From Paracoccaceae bacterium (GTDB lineage Bacteria; Pseudomonadota; Alphaproteobacteria; Rhodobacterales; Rhodobacteraceae): DNA of 64,000 bases. Numbering within the stretch: position 1 is the first letter of the stretch; the number at the start of each line of letters is the position of its first letter. The stretch covers positions 1-64,000 of the forward strand of contig JAOADN010000005.1 in NCBI GenBank assembly GCA_026417295.1, in the 5' to 3' direction. The position numbers and the translations under genes were made by a program. Below, piece after piece: positions 17,320 through 25,864 of the stretch. The notes beneath the pieces are model-generated. The model did not search any database. It had not been told where the DNA came from and saw only the letters and a list, made by a program, of their open reading frames with translations.

Positions 17320-18291
17320 ATGGACAGACCCGACCACGACCGCATCCCCGAGATCGCGCTGCGCTGGCACCGCGACGGCCGCGGGGCGGCCATCGCCACG
17401 GTGATCGAGACCTGGGGCTCGGCGCCGCGGCAGGTGGGCGGCCAGCTCGCCGTCTCGGGCATGGGCGAGATGATGGGCTCGGTCTCGGGCGGATGCGTCG
17501 AGGGCGCCGTGGTCGAGGAGGCGCGCGCGGCCCTCGCCGATGGCGAAAGCCGCGTGCTGACCTACGGGGTCAGCGACGAGGATGCCTTCGCCGTGGGCCT
17601 CGCCTGCGGCGGCACGATCAGGGTCCTGGTCGAACCGGTGGGCCCCGGCCTGACCGAGGCGCTGCTCGAGGATCTGGTGACCGCGCGCGCCCGGCGGGAG
17701 GCGGTGGCCTATGTGGTCAACCTCCGCACCTGGGAGCGCAACCTCGCCCCGCGCGGCCCCGCCCTCGAGGAGCGCTTCAGGGCCGACCGCTCGGGCATCG
17801 ACGGCGACGAGTTCGTGGCCATCCACAATCCGCCCCTGCGGCTGGTCGTCGTCGGCGCCGTCCACATCGCCCAGCCGCTTCTCCGGATGGCGCGGGACTG
17901 CGGCTACGACCCGCTCCTGATCGATCCGCGTCAGGCCTTCGCGGCCGAGGGCCGTTTCCCCGGCGAGACCGTGCTCGACGAATGGCCCGACGAGGCCATG
18001 GCCCGGACCGGTCTCGATGCCCGGACGGCGGTCGTGACGCTGACCCACGACCCCAAGCTCGACGATCCCGCCATCCGGGCGGCGCTGGAATCGGACTGTT
18101 TCTACCTCGGCTGCCTCGGCTCGCCGCGCACCCATGCAAGGCGCCTCGCCCGGCTCGCCGAGGCCGGGCTGACGCCGGCGCAGCTCGAGCGCATCCACGC
18201 ACCGGTCGGCCTCGACATCGGGGCGAAGTCGCCCGCCGAGATCGCGGTCAGCATCATGGCCGAGGTGACCCGGGTCCTGAGGAAGGGATGA
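17320..18291 (+). CDS. XdhC/CoxF-family molybdenum hydroxylase maturation protein
   Basis: This is a 323-residue protein. XdhC/CoxF proteins bind the molybdenum cofactor and promote its sulfuration and insertion into xanthine or CO dehydrogenases. The N-terminal domain has GSVSGGCVEGAV near residue 50. The C-terminal Rossmann-like XdhC_C domain begins RLVVVGAVHIAQPLLRMA near residue 173. AAGGAGG precedes the ATG. Its stop overlaps the next gene (ATGA), which encodes a molybdopterin-binding protein, so the pair forms a cofactor-handling operon serving the nearby coxSLM enzyme. Confidence 0.88.
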   Translation: MDRPDHDRIPEIALRWHRDGRGAAIATVIETWGSAPRQVGGQLAVSGMGEMMGSVSGGCVEGAVVEEARAALADGESRVLTYGVSDEDAFAVGLACGGTIRVLVEPVGPGLTEALLEDLVTARARREAVAYVVNLRTWERNLAPRGPALEERFRADRSGIDGDEFVAIHNPPLRLVVVGAVHIAQPLLRMARDCGYDPLLIDPRQAFAAEGRFPGETVLDEWPDEAMARTGLDARTAVVTLTHDPKLDDPAIRAALESDCFYLGCLGSPRTHARRLARLAEAGLTPAQLERIHAPVGLDIGAKSPAEIAVSIMAEVTRVLRKG

Positions 18292-19286
18292 AGTTCGGAC
18301 CCGTCCCCCTTGCCGAGGCGGCAGGTGCCATCCTTGCCCATTCGGCCTTCGCGGGCGGCCGCCGCATCGCCAAGGGCAGCCTCCTCGCACGGGAGGACCT
18401 CGAGGCCCTGGCAGCCGCCGGCCTCGCGCAGGTGACGGTCGCGCGACTCGAGCCCGGCGACGTCGGCGAGGCCGAGGCCGCGCGCAGGCTCGGCGCCGCG
18501 CTCGTCCCCGATCCGCGGGCCGCGGGCCTGTCGGTCAGCGAACCCGTCAACGGACGGGTCAACATCCATGCCACCGGGCCGGGCCTCCTCGATGTCGACG
18601 CCGCCAGGGTCCTCGCCCTCAATGCCTGCGATCCGGCGATCACGCTGGCCACGCTCGCGCCCCTCACGCGCGTCGGCCCCGGGGTCCTCGTCGCGACGGC
18701 GAAGATCATCACCTACGCCGTCCCCGGCGCGGCGCTCGATCGCGCCTGCGCGCTGGCCGGCGGCGCGCTCCGCCTCCGTCCGGTGGTCCTCGAAACCGCG
18801 GGTCTCATCCTCACCGATGCGCCAGGCCAGACGGCGCGGCTCGGGGCGAAGGGCCGCGCCGCGGTGGAGAAGCGGCTGCGCGCGCTCGGGATGCGGCTTG
18901 CCGCCGTGCGCGAGGTTCCCCACGATGCATCCGCCATCGCCGGGGCGCTCTCGGGCCTTGCCGGGGACATCCTGCTCATCCTCACCGGCGCGGCGACCTC
19001 CGACCCCGCGGACGACGCGCCCGCGGCCGTGCGCATGGCAGGCGGCCGGATCGAACGCTTCGGCATGCCGGTCGATCCGGGCAACCTCCTCTTCCTCGGC
19101 CGGTATGGCGACCGGCCGGTGATCGGCCTGCCCGGCTGCGCCCGCAGCCCGGCGCTGAACGGGGCGGACTGGGTGCTCGAACGGCTCGCCTGCGGCCTTG
19201 CGGTGACGGGCGCGGACATCGCCGCCATGGGCGTTGGCGGCCTGCTCAAGGAGATTAAGACCCGCCCCCACCCGCGCGAGGGGTGA
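18288..19286 (+). CDS. Molybdopterin-binding (MoCF domain) protein
   Basis: This is a 332-residue protein with a MoeA/MogA-type molybdopterin-binding domain in its C-terminal half (ILLILTGAATSDPADDAP, then GMPVDPGNLLFLGRYGDRPVIGLPG). The N-terminal half reads LAEAAGAILAHSAFAGGRRIAKGSLL. Proteins of this type are found with XdhC and MocA in molybdenum hydroxylase clusters. They probably handle the cofactor before insertion. The ATG overlaps the stop of the upstream xdhC-like gene, so the two are translated together. Confidence 0.82.
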   Translation: MKFGPVPLAEAAGAILAHSAFAGGRRIAKGSLLAREDLEALAAAGLAQVTVARLEPGDVGEAEAARRLGAALVPDPRAAGLSVSEPVNGRVNIHATGPGLLDVDAARVLALNACDPAITLATLAPLTRVGPGVLVATAKIITYAVPGAALDRACALAGGALRLRPVVLETAGLILTDAPGQTARLGAKGRAAVEKRLRALGMRLAAVREVPHDASAIAGALSGLAGDILLILTGAATSDPADDAPAAVRMAGGRIERFGMPVDPGNLLFLGRYGDRPVIGLPGCARSPALNGADWVLERLACGLAVTGADIAAMGVGGLLKEIKTRPHPREG

Positions 19287-19292
19287 GCGTCG

Positions 19293-20108
19293 CTAGGCCA
19301 GCCCCTGGTCGCGCCGCCAGATCCAGTCGTGGTCGGGGTCGTTCCGGAAGCGCCACTTGCGGATCGGCCCGGCCATGACGTTCAGGTAGTACATCTCGTA
19401 GCCATAGGGCGCCCCGGCCGGATGATGGCCGCGCGGAACAAGCGTCACGTCGTGGTTCTTCACCACCATCGCCTCGTCGAGGCTGCCGTCCTCGGTATAG
19501 ACGCGGTGCAGCCCGAACCCCTGGGGCGGGTTGAACCGGAAATAGTAGGTCTCCTCGAGATAGGTCATGTTCGGCCAGTCGTCCTCGTCGTGCCGGTGGG
19601 CGGGCCAGGACGACCAGTTGCCCTGCGGGGTATAGACCTCGGTCACCAGCAGGCTGTCGGCATAGTCCTCGTTCTCCATCGCGATGTTGTGGATGAAGCG
19701 CGTGTTGGCCCCCTGTCCGCGCTGGACAAGGCTGATCCCCGCGGGCCCGATCCGCTGCGCCGCATGCCCGCCCCGGCCCGGGGCCGTGCAGACCGCCAGG
19801 GTGCAGGCCGTCTCGGCCACCGCCTCCCAGTGGCTTGCGGCGGGCACGTAGAGGCTGTGCGGGGGCGTCTTCTCGAAGACGTCCATCCGCTCGCCGAGAC
19901 GCCCGTACTCCACCCCCCCGGCCGAGACCATCGCCCTGCCCTCGATCATGACGAGGATCGCCTCCTGCCCGCCCGTGGCCTCCGCCGCCGCCTCGCCCGG
20001 GCCAAGGCGCCACAGCGCGAATCCCACATAGGACCAGCCGGCGGATTGCGGGGTCACGTCATGGACCTTGCCCGCAACCCCGAGCGGCTTCCGCAAGAGC
20101 CCTGCCAT
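19293..20108 (-). CDS. iolB: 5-deoxy-glucuronate isomerase
   Basis: IolB converts 5-deoxy-D-glucuronate to 2-deoxy-5-keto-D-gluconate in myo-inositol catabolism. This is a two-cupin protein of 271 residues. The C-terminal cupin carries the metal ligands in WPAHRHDEDDWPNMTYLEETYYF and NHDVTLVPRGHHPA. I prefer the ATG at 20108 because GGAGGGG sits just upstream. The ATG at 20120 would add four residues. It is the last gene of iolC-iolD-iolE-iolB, separated from iolE by a hairpin. Confidence 0.93.
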   Translation of the reverse strand: MAGLLRKPLGVAGKVHDVTPQSAGWSYVGFALWRLGPGEAAAEATGGQEAILVMIEGRAMVSAGGVEYGRLGERMDVFEKTPPHSLYVPAASHWEAVAETACTLAVCTAPGRGGHAAQRIGPAGISLVQRGQGANTRFIHNIAMENEDYADSLLVTEVYTPQGNWSSWPAHRHDEDDWPNMTYLEETYYFRFNPPQGFGLHRVYTEDGSLDEAMVVKNHDVTLVPRGHHPAGAPYGYEMYYLNVMAGPIRKWRFRNDPDHDWIWRRDQGLA

Positions 20109-20148
20109 GCGCCCCTCCATCTTCTGCCCGGAAATATCCTCGGGGGGC

Positions 20149-20171
20149 CAGGGGGGCAGACGGCCCCCCTG
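20149..20171 (-). other. Stem-loop between iolE and iolB
   Basis: A perfect 9-bp G/C stem with a 5-base loop lies in the only real gap of the iol operon. It is followed, in the transcript direction, by GGATATTTCC. It may stabilise the upstream mRNA or lower iolB expression. It resembles repetitive intergenic hairpins known in Rhodobacteraceae, but only one copy is seen here. Confidence 0.4.
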
Positions 20172-20184
20172 CCCCGGCCCGTCC

Positions 20185-21081
20185 TCAGCCGATCTCCAGA
20201 CCCGCCTCGCGGCAGAGCTTCACGATATGCGCGTAGCCCAGCTTCGAATAGTCGTAGGCGGGCGCCTTGGCGGGGTCCTGCTCGGCCTCGACGACGATCC
20301 AGCCCGCGTAACCCATGTCCTTCAGCTTGCGCGTGATGGCGGCAAAGTCGATGCAGCCGTCGCCCGGCACGGTGAAGGCGCCCGCGATCACCGCGTCGAG
20401 GAAGCTGCGGCGGTTCGCGCGCACGTCGCGCACGACCTCGGGGCGGATGTCCTTGTAGTGCACGTGATGCACCCGGTCGGCCCATTTCTCCAGAACCGCG
20501 AGCGGGTCGGCGCCGCCGAAGAGAAGGTGCCCGGTGTCGTAGAGAAGGCGCACCTCGGGGCCCGAGCCCTCCATCAGCCAGTCCACGTCCTCGGCGTCCT
20601 CGATCATCGAACCCATGTGGTGGTGATAGGCGAGTGGCATCCCCTCGCCCTCCATCCACTTCGCAAGCTCCGTGAGCTTCTTCGCGTAACCCGTTACCTC
20701 GTCTCGGGAAAGCTTCGGGCGGTCGTTGACCGGCACGGCGATGTCGCCCTGCACCGTGTTCGAGCATTCGGCATAGACGATGCAGGGCGCACCGAGCGCC
20801 ACGAACTGCTCGACCTGCTGGCGCACCGCCCCGATCTCGTCCCTCACCGAATTGACCATCAGGTTGCCCGAGCACCAGCCGCCGCAGAGCGCGAGGTCGT
20901 ATTTCTTCAGGTAGGCGCGCAGGCCCTCGGTGTCGGCGGGCATGCGCCGGCCGCGCTCCACGCCGGTATAGCCGATCTCGCGCGCCTCGCGCAGCGCCTG
21001 CTCCATCGTGTAGGCCGCCGTCAGGTCCGGCAGGTCGTCGTTCTGCCAGGCAATCGGCGAGATCCCGATCTTCACGCTCAT
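20185..21081 (-). CDS. iolE: myo-Inosose-2 dehydratase
   Basis: IolE dehydrates 2-keto-myo-inositol (scyllo-inosose) to the trihydroxycyclohexane-dione. The 298-residue TIM-barrel protein starts MSVKIGISPIAWQNDDLPDL, a hallmark of the family. Metal ligands are expected in YHHHMGSMIED and in the conserved Glu of IVVEAEQDP. AAAGGACAGGA precedes the ATG. It sits 13 bases after iolD. Confidence 0.94.
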   Translation of the reverse strand: MSVKIGISPIAWQNDDLPDLTAAYTMEQALREAREIGYTGVERGRRMPADTEGLRAYLKKYDLALCGGWCSGNLMVNSVRDEIGAVRQQVEQFVALGAPCIVYAECSNTVQGDIAVPVNDRPKLSRDEVTGYAKKLTELAKWMEGEGMPLAYHHHMGSMIEDAEDVDWLMEGSGPEVRLLYDTGHLLFGGADPLAVLEKWADRVHHVHYKDIRPEVVRDVRANRRSFLDAVIAGAFTVPGDGCIDFAAITRKLKDMGYAGWIVVEAEQDPAKAPAYDYSKLGYAHIVKLCREAGLEIG

Positions 21082-21094
21082 CGATCCTGTCCTT

Positions 21095-22927
21095 TCAGTC
21101 GGCCCGCTGCAGGCCCGTCTTGTTCGCCTCGTAGCGGGCCCGCGCGGCCCTCACCTCGGCCCGGGACGAGACTTCCGGCACTGCGACCTCCCACCAGTGG
21201 CCGCCGGCTTCCGTCGTCGGCCAGGGATCGGTGTCGATCACGATCACCACCGGCCGGTCGGCCCCCTTCGCCGCCAGAAGTTCCGCTTCCAGTGCCTTGA
21301 TGTCATTTGCCTTCACCGCCTTCGCACCCATGCTTGCGGCATGCGCGACGAAATCGATGCGGCTGGGATTGACGTGCCGCGCATCGTCCAGAAGGTTGTT
21401 GAAGCCCGCACCCCCCGTCCCCTTCTGCAGGCGGTTGATGCAGCCGAAACCGCGGTTGTCGGTGACGACCACGGTGAAGGGGATGCCCATCATCACGGCG
21501 GTGGCAAGCTCGGAGTTGGCCATCATGTAGCTGCCGTCGCCCAGCATGCACACCACATCTGCCCCGGGCCGCGCCATCTTGATGCCGAGGGCGCCGGCGA
21601 TCTCGTAGCCCATGCAGGAAAAACCGTATTCCATGTGATAGCCGCCGGGCGCGGCATCCCAGATCTTGTGCAGCTCGCCCGGCATCGTCCCGGCCGCGCC
21701 CATGACGATCGTGTCCGGTCCCGCGGTGCGGTTGACGGCGCCGATCACCTGCATGTCGGTGGCCAGCGCATTGCCCGGCTCCGGCGGCGCCTTCACCCTG
21801 GCCCTGGCCGCCGCCCATTCCGCCCTCAGCCCCGGATCGGGCGCCGCGAACTTCTGCGACCCGAGCGCCCTGCCAATGGCTTCCAGCGCGATCTTCGCAT
21901 CCGACACAAGGCCCTGCGCGCCATGCTTGCCGGCATCGTAGGGCTGCACGTTGATCGACAGGATCCGGCGCGCGGGATTCCTGAAAAGCGCCCAGCTTCC
22001 CGTGGTGAAGTCCTGGAACCGGGTGCCGAGCCCGATCACCAGGTCGGCCACCTCGCAGACCGCGTTGGCCGATGAGGCGCCGGTCACGCCCACGGGGCCG
22101 AAGTTCAGCGCGTGATCGTGCGCGAGCGCCGACTTGCCGGCCTGGGTCTCGACGACCGGGATGCCGTGCCGCGTGGCAAAGGCGGCCAGCTCGGCCTCGG
22201 CGCCGGAATAGATCACGCCGCCGCCGGCGACGATCACCGGGGCCTTCGCCGCCTTCAGCGCGGCGACGGCGGCGGCCAGCTCGGCCGCGTCGGGCTCGGG
22301 CCGGCGGATGCGCCAGACGCGCGGCTCGAAGAAGCTTGCGGGATAGTCGAAGGCCTCGGCCTGCACGTCCTGGCAGAAGGCCAGCGTGACCGGGCCGCAT
22401 TCGGCCGGGTCGGTCATCACGCGCAGCGCGCGCGGCAGCGCGGTGATGATGTGTTCTGGCCGCATTATCCTGTCGAAATAGCGGCTTACCGGGCGGAATG
22501 CATCATTTGCAGAAACCGTCCCGTCCTGGAAATCCTCGACCTGCTGGAGCACCGGGTCGGGCGCGCGGCTGGCGAAGACGTCGCCGGGGATGATGAGGAC
22601 CGGCAGGCGGTTCACATGCGCAAGCGCCGCCGCGGTGACGACGTTCAGCGCGCCGGGCCCGATCGAGGTGGTGACGGCCATCGCCTTGCGCCGCTTCATC
22701 GCCTTGGCATAGGCGATCGCGGCATGGGCCATCGTCTGCTCGTTGTGGCCCCGCCAGGTGGGAAGGTCGTCGCGGTGGGCATGCAGCGCCTCGCCGAGGC
22801 CCGCCACGTTGCCGTGGCCGAAGATCGCCCACATCCCTTCGATGAAGCGCCCGCCGTCCTCGGCCTTCTGCGCCGCAAGCCAGCGCACCATCGCCTGCGC
22901 GGCGGTCAGCCTGATCGTCGTCGTCAT
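21095..22927 (-). CDS. iolD: 3D-(3,5/4)-trihydroxycyclohexane-1,2-dione acylhydrolase
   Basis: IolD is the thiamine-diphosphate-dependent hydrolase that opens the inositol ring to 5-deoxy-D-glucuronate. The protein has 610 residues. The N-terminal Pyr domain starts IRLTAAQAMVRWLAAQ, and the C-terminal ThDP motif runs from GDGSYMMANSEL to VVTDNRGFGCINR. The start at 22927 overlaps the iolC stop (ATGA), so iolC and iolD are translationally coupled. Confidence 0.95.
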   Translation of the reverse strand: MTTTIRLTAAQAMVRWLAAQKAEDGGRFIEGMWAIFGHGNVAGLGEALHAHRDDLPTWRGHNEQTMAHAAIAYAKAMKRRKAMAVTTSIGPGALNVVTAAALAHVNRLPVLIIPGDVFASRAPDPVLQQVEDFQDGTVSANDAFRPVSRYFDRIMRPEHIITALPRALRVMTDPAECGPVTLAFCQDVQAEAFDYPASFFEPRVWRIRRPEPDAAELAAAVAALKAAKAPVIVAGGGVIYSGAEAELAAFATRHGIPVVETQAGKSALAHDHALNFGPVGVTGASSANAVCEVADLVIGLGTRFQDFTTGSWALFRNPARRILSINVQPYDAGKHGAQGLVSDAKIALEAIGRALGSQKFAAPDPGLRAEWAAARARVKAPPEPGNALATDMQVIGAVNRTAGPDTIVMGAAGTMPGELHKIWDAAPGGYHMEYGFSCMGYEIAGALGIKMARPGADVVCMLGDGSYMMANSELATAVMMGIPFTVVVTDNRGFGCINRLQKGTGGAGFNNLLDDARHVNPSRIDFVAHAASMGAKAVKANDIKALEAELLAAKGADRPVVIVIDTDPWPTTEAGGHWWEVAVPEVSSRAEVRAARARYEANKTGLQRAD

Positions 22928-24843
22928 GCCGCTTCTCCCCTCGCGTGCCGCGCCTCGGCCCGTGCCGCGTCCCAGACGCCGCAGAGGCGGCGATAGTTGG
23001 CGGCCATGCGGGCCACCGCCTCGGCATCGCCGATGCGGCCCTGCATCCAGTCGGCCCCGCAATCGGCGTGGATCGTGCGCCCGACCGCGAAGCCCTTCAC
23101 CAGCGGATGCCTGGCGGCAAGCCGGAAGCTCGATTCAAGCTCGGCCTCGCCCTGCCCCAGCCCCAGAACGACGATGCCGCGCGTATGCGGATCGTTGCGC
23201 TCGACGGCGGCGCAGGTCGCGGCCCAGGCGGCGTCGGACTGCATGGGCTCGAGCTTCCACCAGTCGGGGAAGATGCCGATGTCGTAGAAGCGCTGGATGA
23301 GCGTGGCGACGGTTCCGTCATCGACCGGTCCGACCTTCGAGGGAATGATCTCCAGCAGGAATTCCAGCCGGTTGCGGCGGCAGGCCGCGAAAAGCCGGGT
23401 GATCACGTCCTCCTGGCTCGCCCGCATCGCGGCGTCGTCGTCGGGATGGCAGAAGCACAGGACCTTCACCACATGCTCGAGCGGCCATTCCGACAGGCCG
23501 CCATAATCCGGCCCGATCTCGGGCTCGAGCGTCAGGGGCCGCGAGGTCGGCCATTCGACCGGCCGGCCGATCCACAGGCCCCGGCCCGACGCGCGGTAAA
23601 GCGCGCTGCGCCCCAGGCGGCTGTCGCAAAGCAGCCCGTAGCCGGGCCTGCCCTGCGCCACCTCGATCGTAGCATCAAGGCACAACTCCTTGAACCGCGC
23701 GATCTTTTCTGGCGTGGCCCCCGGCGCTTCCTCAAGCTGGATGCGATGGTCGAAGGCAAAGACCCGCATCGTCGACCAGTCGCCGTGACGGTTCGTCGAC
23801 CAGTGGATCTGCTCAAGCTCGGCATCCTTGCGCAGCGCCGGCGTCCGCACGCCGCGCCGCAGGAAGAACTGCAGCTCCTCCCAGCTCGGATAGCTCGGCG
23901 TGCAGCCGTGCCGGCTGACGGCGAAGGCGCCGCAGGCATTGGCATAGGTCAGCGCGGTCGGCCAGTCCTGCCCGGTGAGCCAGCCCTTGAGCAGGCCCGA
24001 CATGAACCCGTCGCCCGCGCCGAGCACGTTGAAGACCTCGATCGGGAAGCCCGGGCCGGACTGCCCCTCGTCCAGCGTGCCGGGAATCTCTCCGGTGAAG
24101 GCGGCCGCACCCATCGGCCCCCGCTTGCACACGAGCGTGGCCTTCGAGACGGCGCGCACGGCACGCAGCGCGGCGATCGTGTCGGTCGTTCCGCCGGCGA
24201 TGTGGAATTCCTCCTCGGTGCCCACGATCAGGTCGAAAAGGTGAAGCGCTGCCTGCAGTTTCGCGGTGACCTTCGCGCTTTCTATGAAGCGCTCCTCGCC
24301 CGCGCCGTGGCCGGCGAGCCCCCACAGGTTCGGCCGGTAGTCGATGTCGAGCGCGGTCTGCGCCCCGTGTTTGCGGGCCAGCGTCAGGGCCTTCAGCACG
24401 GCCGCCTCGGTGCGCGGATGCGACAGGTGCGTCCCGGTCGCGACGACGGCACGCGCCTCGGCGATGAAGTCCTCGTCGATGTCGTCCTCGCACAGCGCCA
24501 TGTCGGCGCAGTTCTCGCGGTAGAAGATCAGGGGAAACTGCTTCTCGTCGCGGATGCCCAGAAGCACCAGTGCGGTCAGGCGCTCGGGGTCGGTCCTGAC
24601 GCCGCGCACGTCCACCCCCTCGCGCGCCAGTTCCTCGCGGATGAAGCGCCCCATGTGCTCGTCCCCGACCCGGGTGATGAGCGCCGACCGGAGGCCGAGC
24701 CGCGCCGTCCCCGCCGCCATGTTCGTGGGCGAGCCGCCGATGTACTTCTGGAACGAGCCCATGTCCTCGAGCCGGCCGCCGACCTGGGCGCCGTAGAGGT
24801 CAACCGAGGAGCGGCCGATCGTGATGACGTCCAGCGTTTTCAT
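22924..24843 (-). CDS. iolC: Bifunctional 5-dehydro-2-deoxygluconokinase / DUF2090 (IolJ-like) protein
   Basis: This is a 639-residue fusion. Residues 1 to about 320 are a PfkB-family kinase (DVITIGRSSVDLYG start; ATP/catalytic motif NVLGAGDGFMSGL) that phosphorylates 2-deoxy-5-keto-gluconate. Residues from about 330 on are a DUF2090 domain, a TIM-barrel aldolase-like module thought to cleave the product to malonate semialdehyde and dihydroxyacetone phosphate. The same fusion is known in rhizobia. It is the first gene of the iol operon and carries an IolR-like palindrome 53 bases upstream. Confidence 0.93.
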   Translation of the reverse strand: MKTLDVITIGRSSVDLYGAQVGGRLEDMGSFQKYIGGSPTNMAAGTARLGLRSALITRVGDEHMGRFIREELAREGVDVRGVRTDPERLTALVLLGIRDEKQFPLIFYRENCADMALCEDDIDEDFIAEARAVVATGTHLSHPRTEAAVLKALTLARKHGAQTALDIDYRPNLWGLAGHGAGEERFIESAKVTAKLQAALHLFDLIVGTEEEFHIAGGTTDTIAALRAVRAVSKATLVCKRGPMGAAAFTGEIPGTLDEGQSGPGFPIEVFNVLGAGDGFMSGLLKGWLTGQDWPTALTYANACGAFAVSRHGCTPSYPSWEELQFFLRRGVRTPALRKDAELEQIHWSTNRHGDWSTMRVFAFDHRIQLEEAPGATPEKIARFKELCLDATIEVAQGRPGYGLLCDSRLGRSALYRASGRGLWIGRPVEWPTSRPLTLEPEIGPDYGGLSEWPLEHVVKVLCFCHPDDDAAMRASQEDVITRLFAACRRNRLEFLLEIIPSKVGPVDDGTVATLIQRFYDIGIFPDWWKLEPMQSDAAWAATCAAVERNDPHTRGIVVLGLGQGEAELESSFRLAARHPLVKGFAVGRTIHADCGADWMQGRIGDAEAVARMAANYRRLCGVWDAARAEARHARGEAA

Positions 24844-24894
24844 GCGTCGCCCCCCGGTCCTCCCGTGGAGCGATGGAATCGATCCCCCGGGTTT

Positions 24895-24910
24895 TGGAAT
24901 TTTTATTCCA
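24895..24910. promoter_or_regulatory. IolR-type operator upstream of iolC
   Basis: A GGAA-N6-TTCC palindrome (perfect as TGGAAT/ATTCCA) lies in an AT-rich island in front of iolC. It matches the motif reported for Sinorhizobium meliloti IolR. Confidence 0.65.
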
Positions 24911-24935
24911 TACAGAATCGAAATGGAAGGCTTTT

Positions 24936-25775
24936 CTATGTCCCGTTGCGGCTGCGCCGCGCGCCCACGGCGACCGCCAGCGTGATCGCCAGCGCCAGGG
25001 TCGCCGAGAGCGACCGGAAGGCACCGAAGTCCACCTCGGGAACGGTCAGGACGGCGGCCGAAAGCTGCGCCACCGGACTGATCGGTGTATCGGTCAGGGC
25101 CACCACCGCCAGCCCGCGTCGCGACGCATGTTCGGCCAGCGCCACCGTCTCGGGGCTGTAGGGCGCGAAGGTGATCGCCATCAGCGCATCGCCCGGCCGC
25201 AGCGCATGGGAGTGGTCGAGCTTGCCCGTGCCGTCGTGCAGCATCGTCGGCACGTTCATCTTCTCCAGCGCATAGGCAAGGTAGCTGGCCACCGGAAAGG
25301 CCCGTCGGAACCCGGCCAGATGGATCATCCCGGCCTTCGCGAGGTGGTTCACCGCCTCGTCGAGGACCTTCTCGTCGGTCGACCGCGCCAGCCCCTCGAG
25401 CGACTGCCGCCCCGCCTCGACGAATTCCGCAAGCAGCGCCGCCGAGGACCCCGCCCCCTTGTCGCGCAGGTTCCGCAGCCGCGTCGCATAGTCCGGCCGC
25501 CCCGGGACGTAGCTGTCGCGGAAGAGGCGCTGCATCTCGGAAAAGCCCGAGAAGCCGAGGATCTGGCAGAACCGCATCAGCGCCGAGGGGGGCACGCCCG
25601 CGCCCTGCGCAAGCTCGGCGACCGTCGAGACGGCGATCCGGTCGATGTTGCCCGCGATGTAGTCGGCGCACTGGCGCAGCCGCTTGGGCAGGCCGTCGGA
25701 CACCGCGATCAGCCGTTCCTGGAAGGCCTCGACCGTATCCGGGGCACCTTGCGGGAAGGCTTCCGAACTTGTCAT
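24936..25775 (-). CDS. iolR: RpiR-family transcriptional regulator, probable iol repressor
   Basis: This is a 279-residue regulator with an N-terminal RpiR helix-turn-helix (about residues 15-95, including VAELAQGAGVPPSALMRFCQILGF) and a C-terminal SIS sugar-phosphate-binding domain (about 130-260). Its place between iolC and the divergent oxidoreductase, and two GGAA-N6-TTCC sites flanking it, make it the likely repressor of inositol catabolism. The effector is probably a phosphorylated inositol intermediate. The function is inferred from context; the family is certain. Confidence 0.85.
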   Translation of the reverse strand: MTSSEAFPQGAPDTVEAFQERLIAVSDGLPKRLRQCADYIAGNIDRIAVSTVAELAQGAGVPPSALMRFCQILGFSGFSEMQRLFRDSYVPGRPDYATRLRNLRDKGAGSSAALLAEFVEAGRQSLEGLARSTDEKVLDEAVNHLAKAGMIHLAGFRRAFPVASYLAYALEKMNVPTMLHDGTGKLDHSHALRPGDALMAITFAPYSPETVALAEHASRRGLAVVALTDTPISPVAQLSAAVLTVPEVDFGAFRSLSATLALAITLAVAVGARRSRNGT

Positions 25776-25819
25776 TCCGCGCCTCTTGTTCTATGCGCCG
25801 TTTCATTCGATAGCATATC

Positions 25820-25835
25820 TGGAACATTTGTTCCA
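25820..25835. promoter_or_regulatory. IolR-type operator between iolR and the oxidoreductase gene
   Basis: TGGAACA-TT-TGTTCCA is a perfect 16-base palindrome containing GGAA-N6-TTCC. It is about 45 bases from the iolR start and 30 bases from the divergent oxidoreductase start, so it could control both. Confidence 0.65.
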
Positions 25836-25864
25836 AGAATCTCCATGCGAGGGGAGCGGGGCCG

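Noticed and set aside
24925-24938. Third IolR-type site near the end of iolR
   Set aside because: Only the GGAA half fits; the other half reads TCTA.
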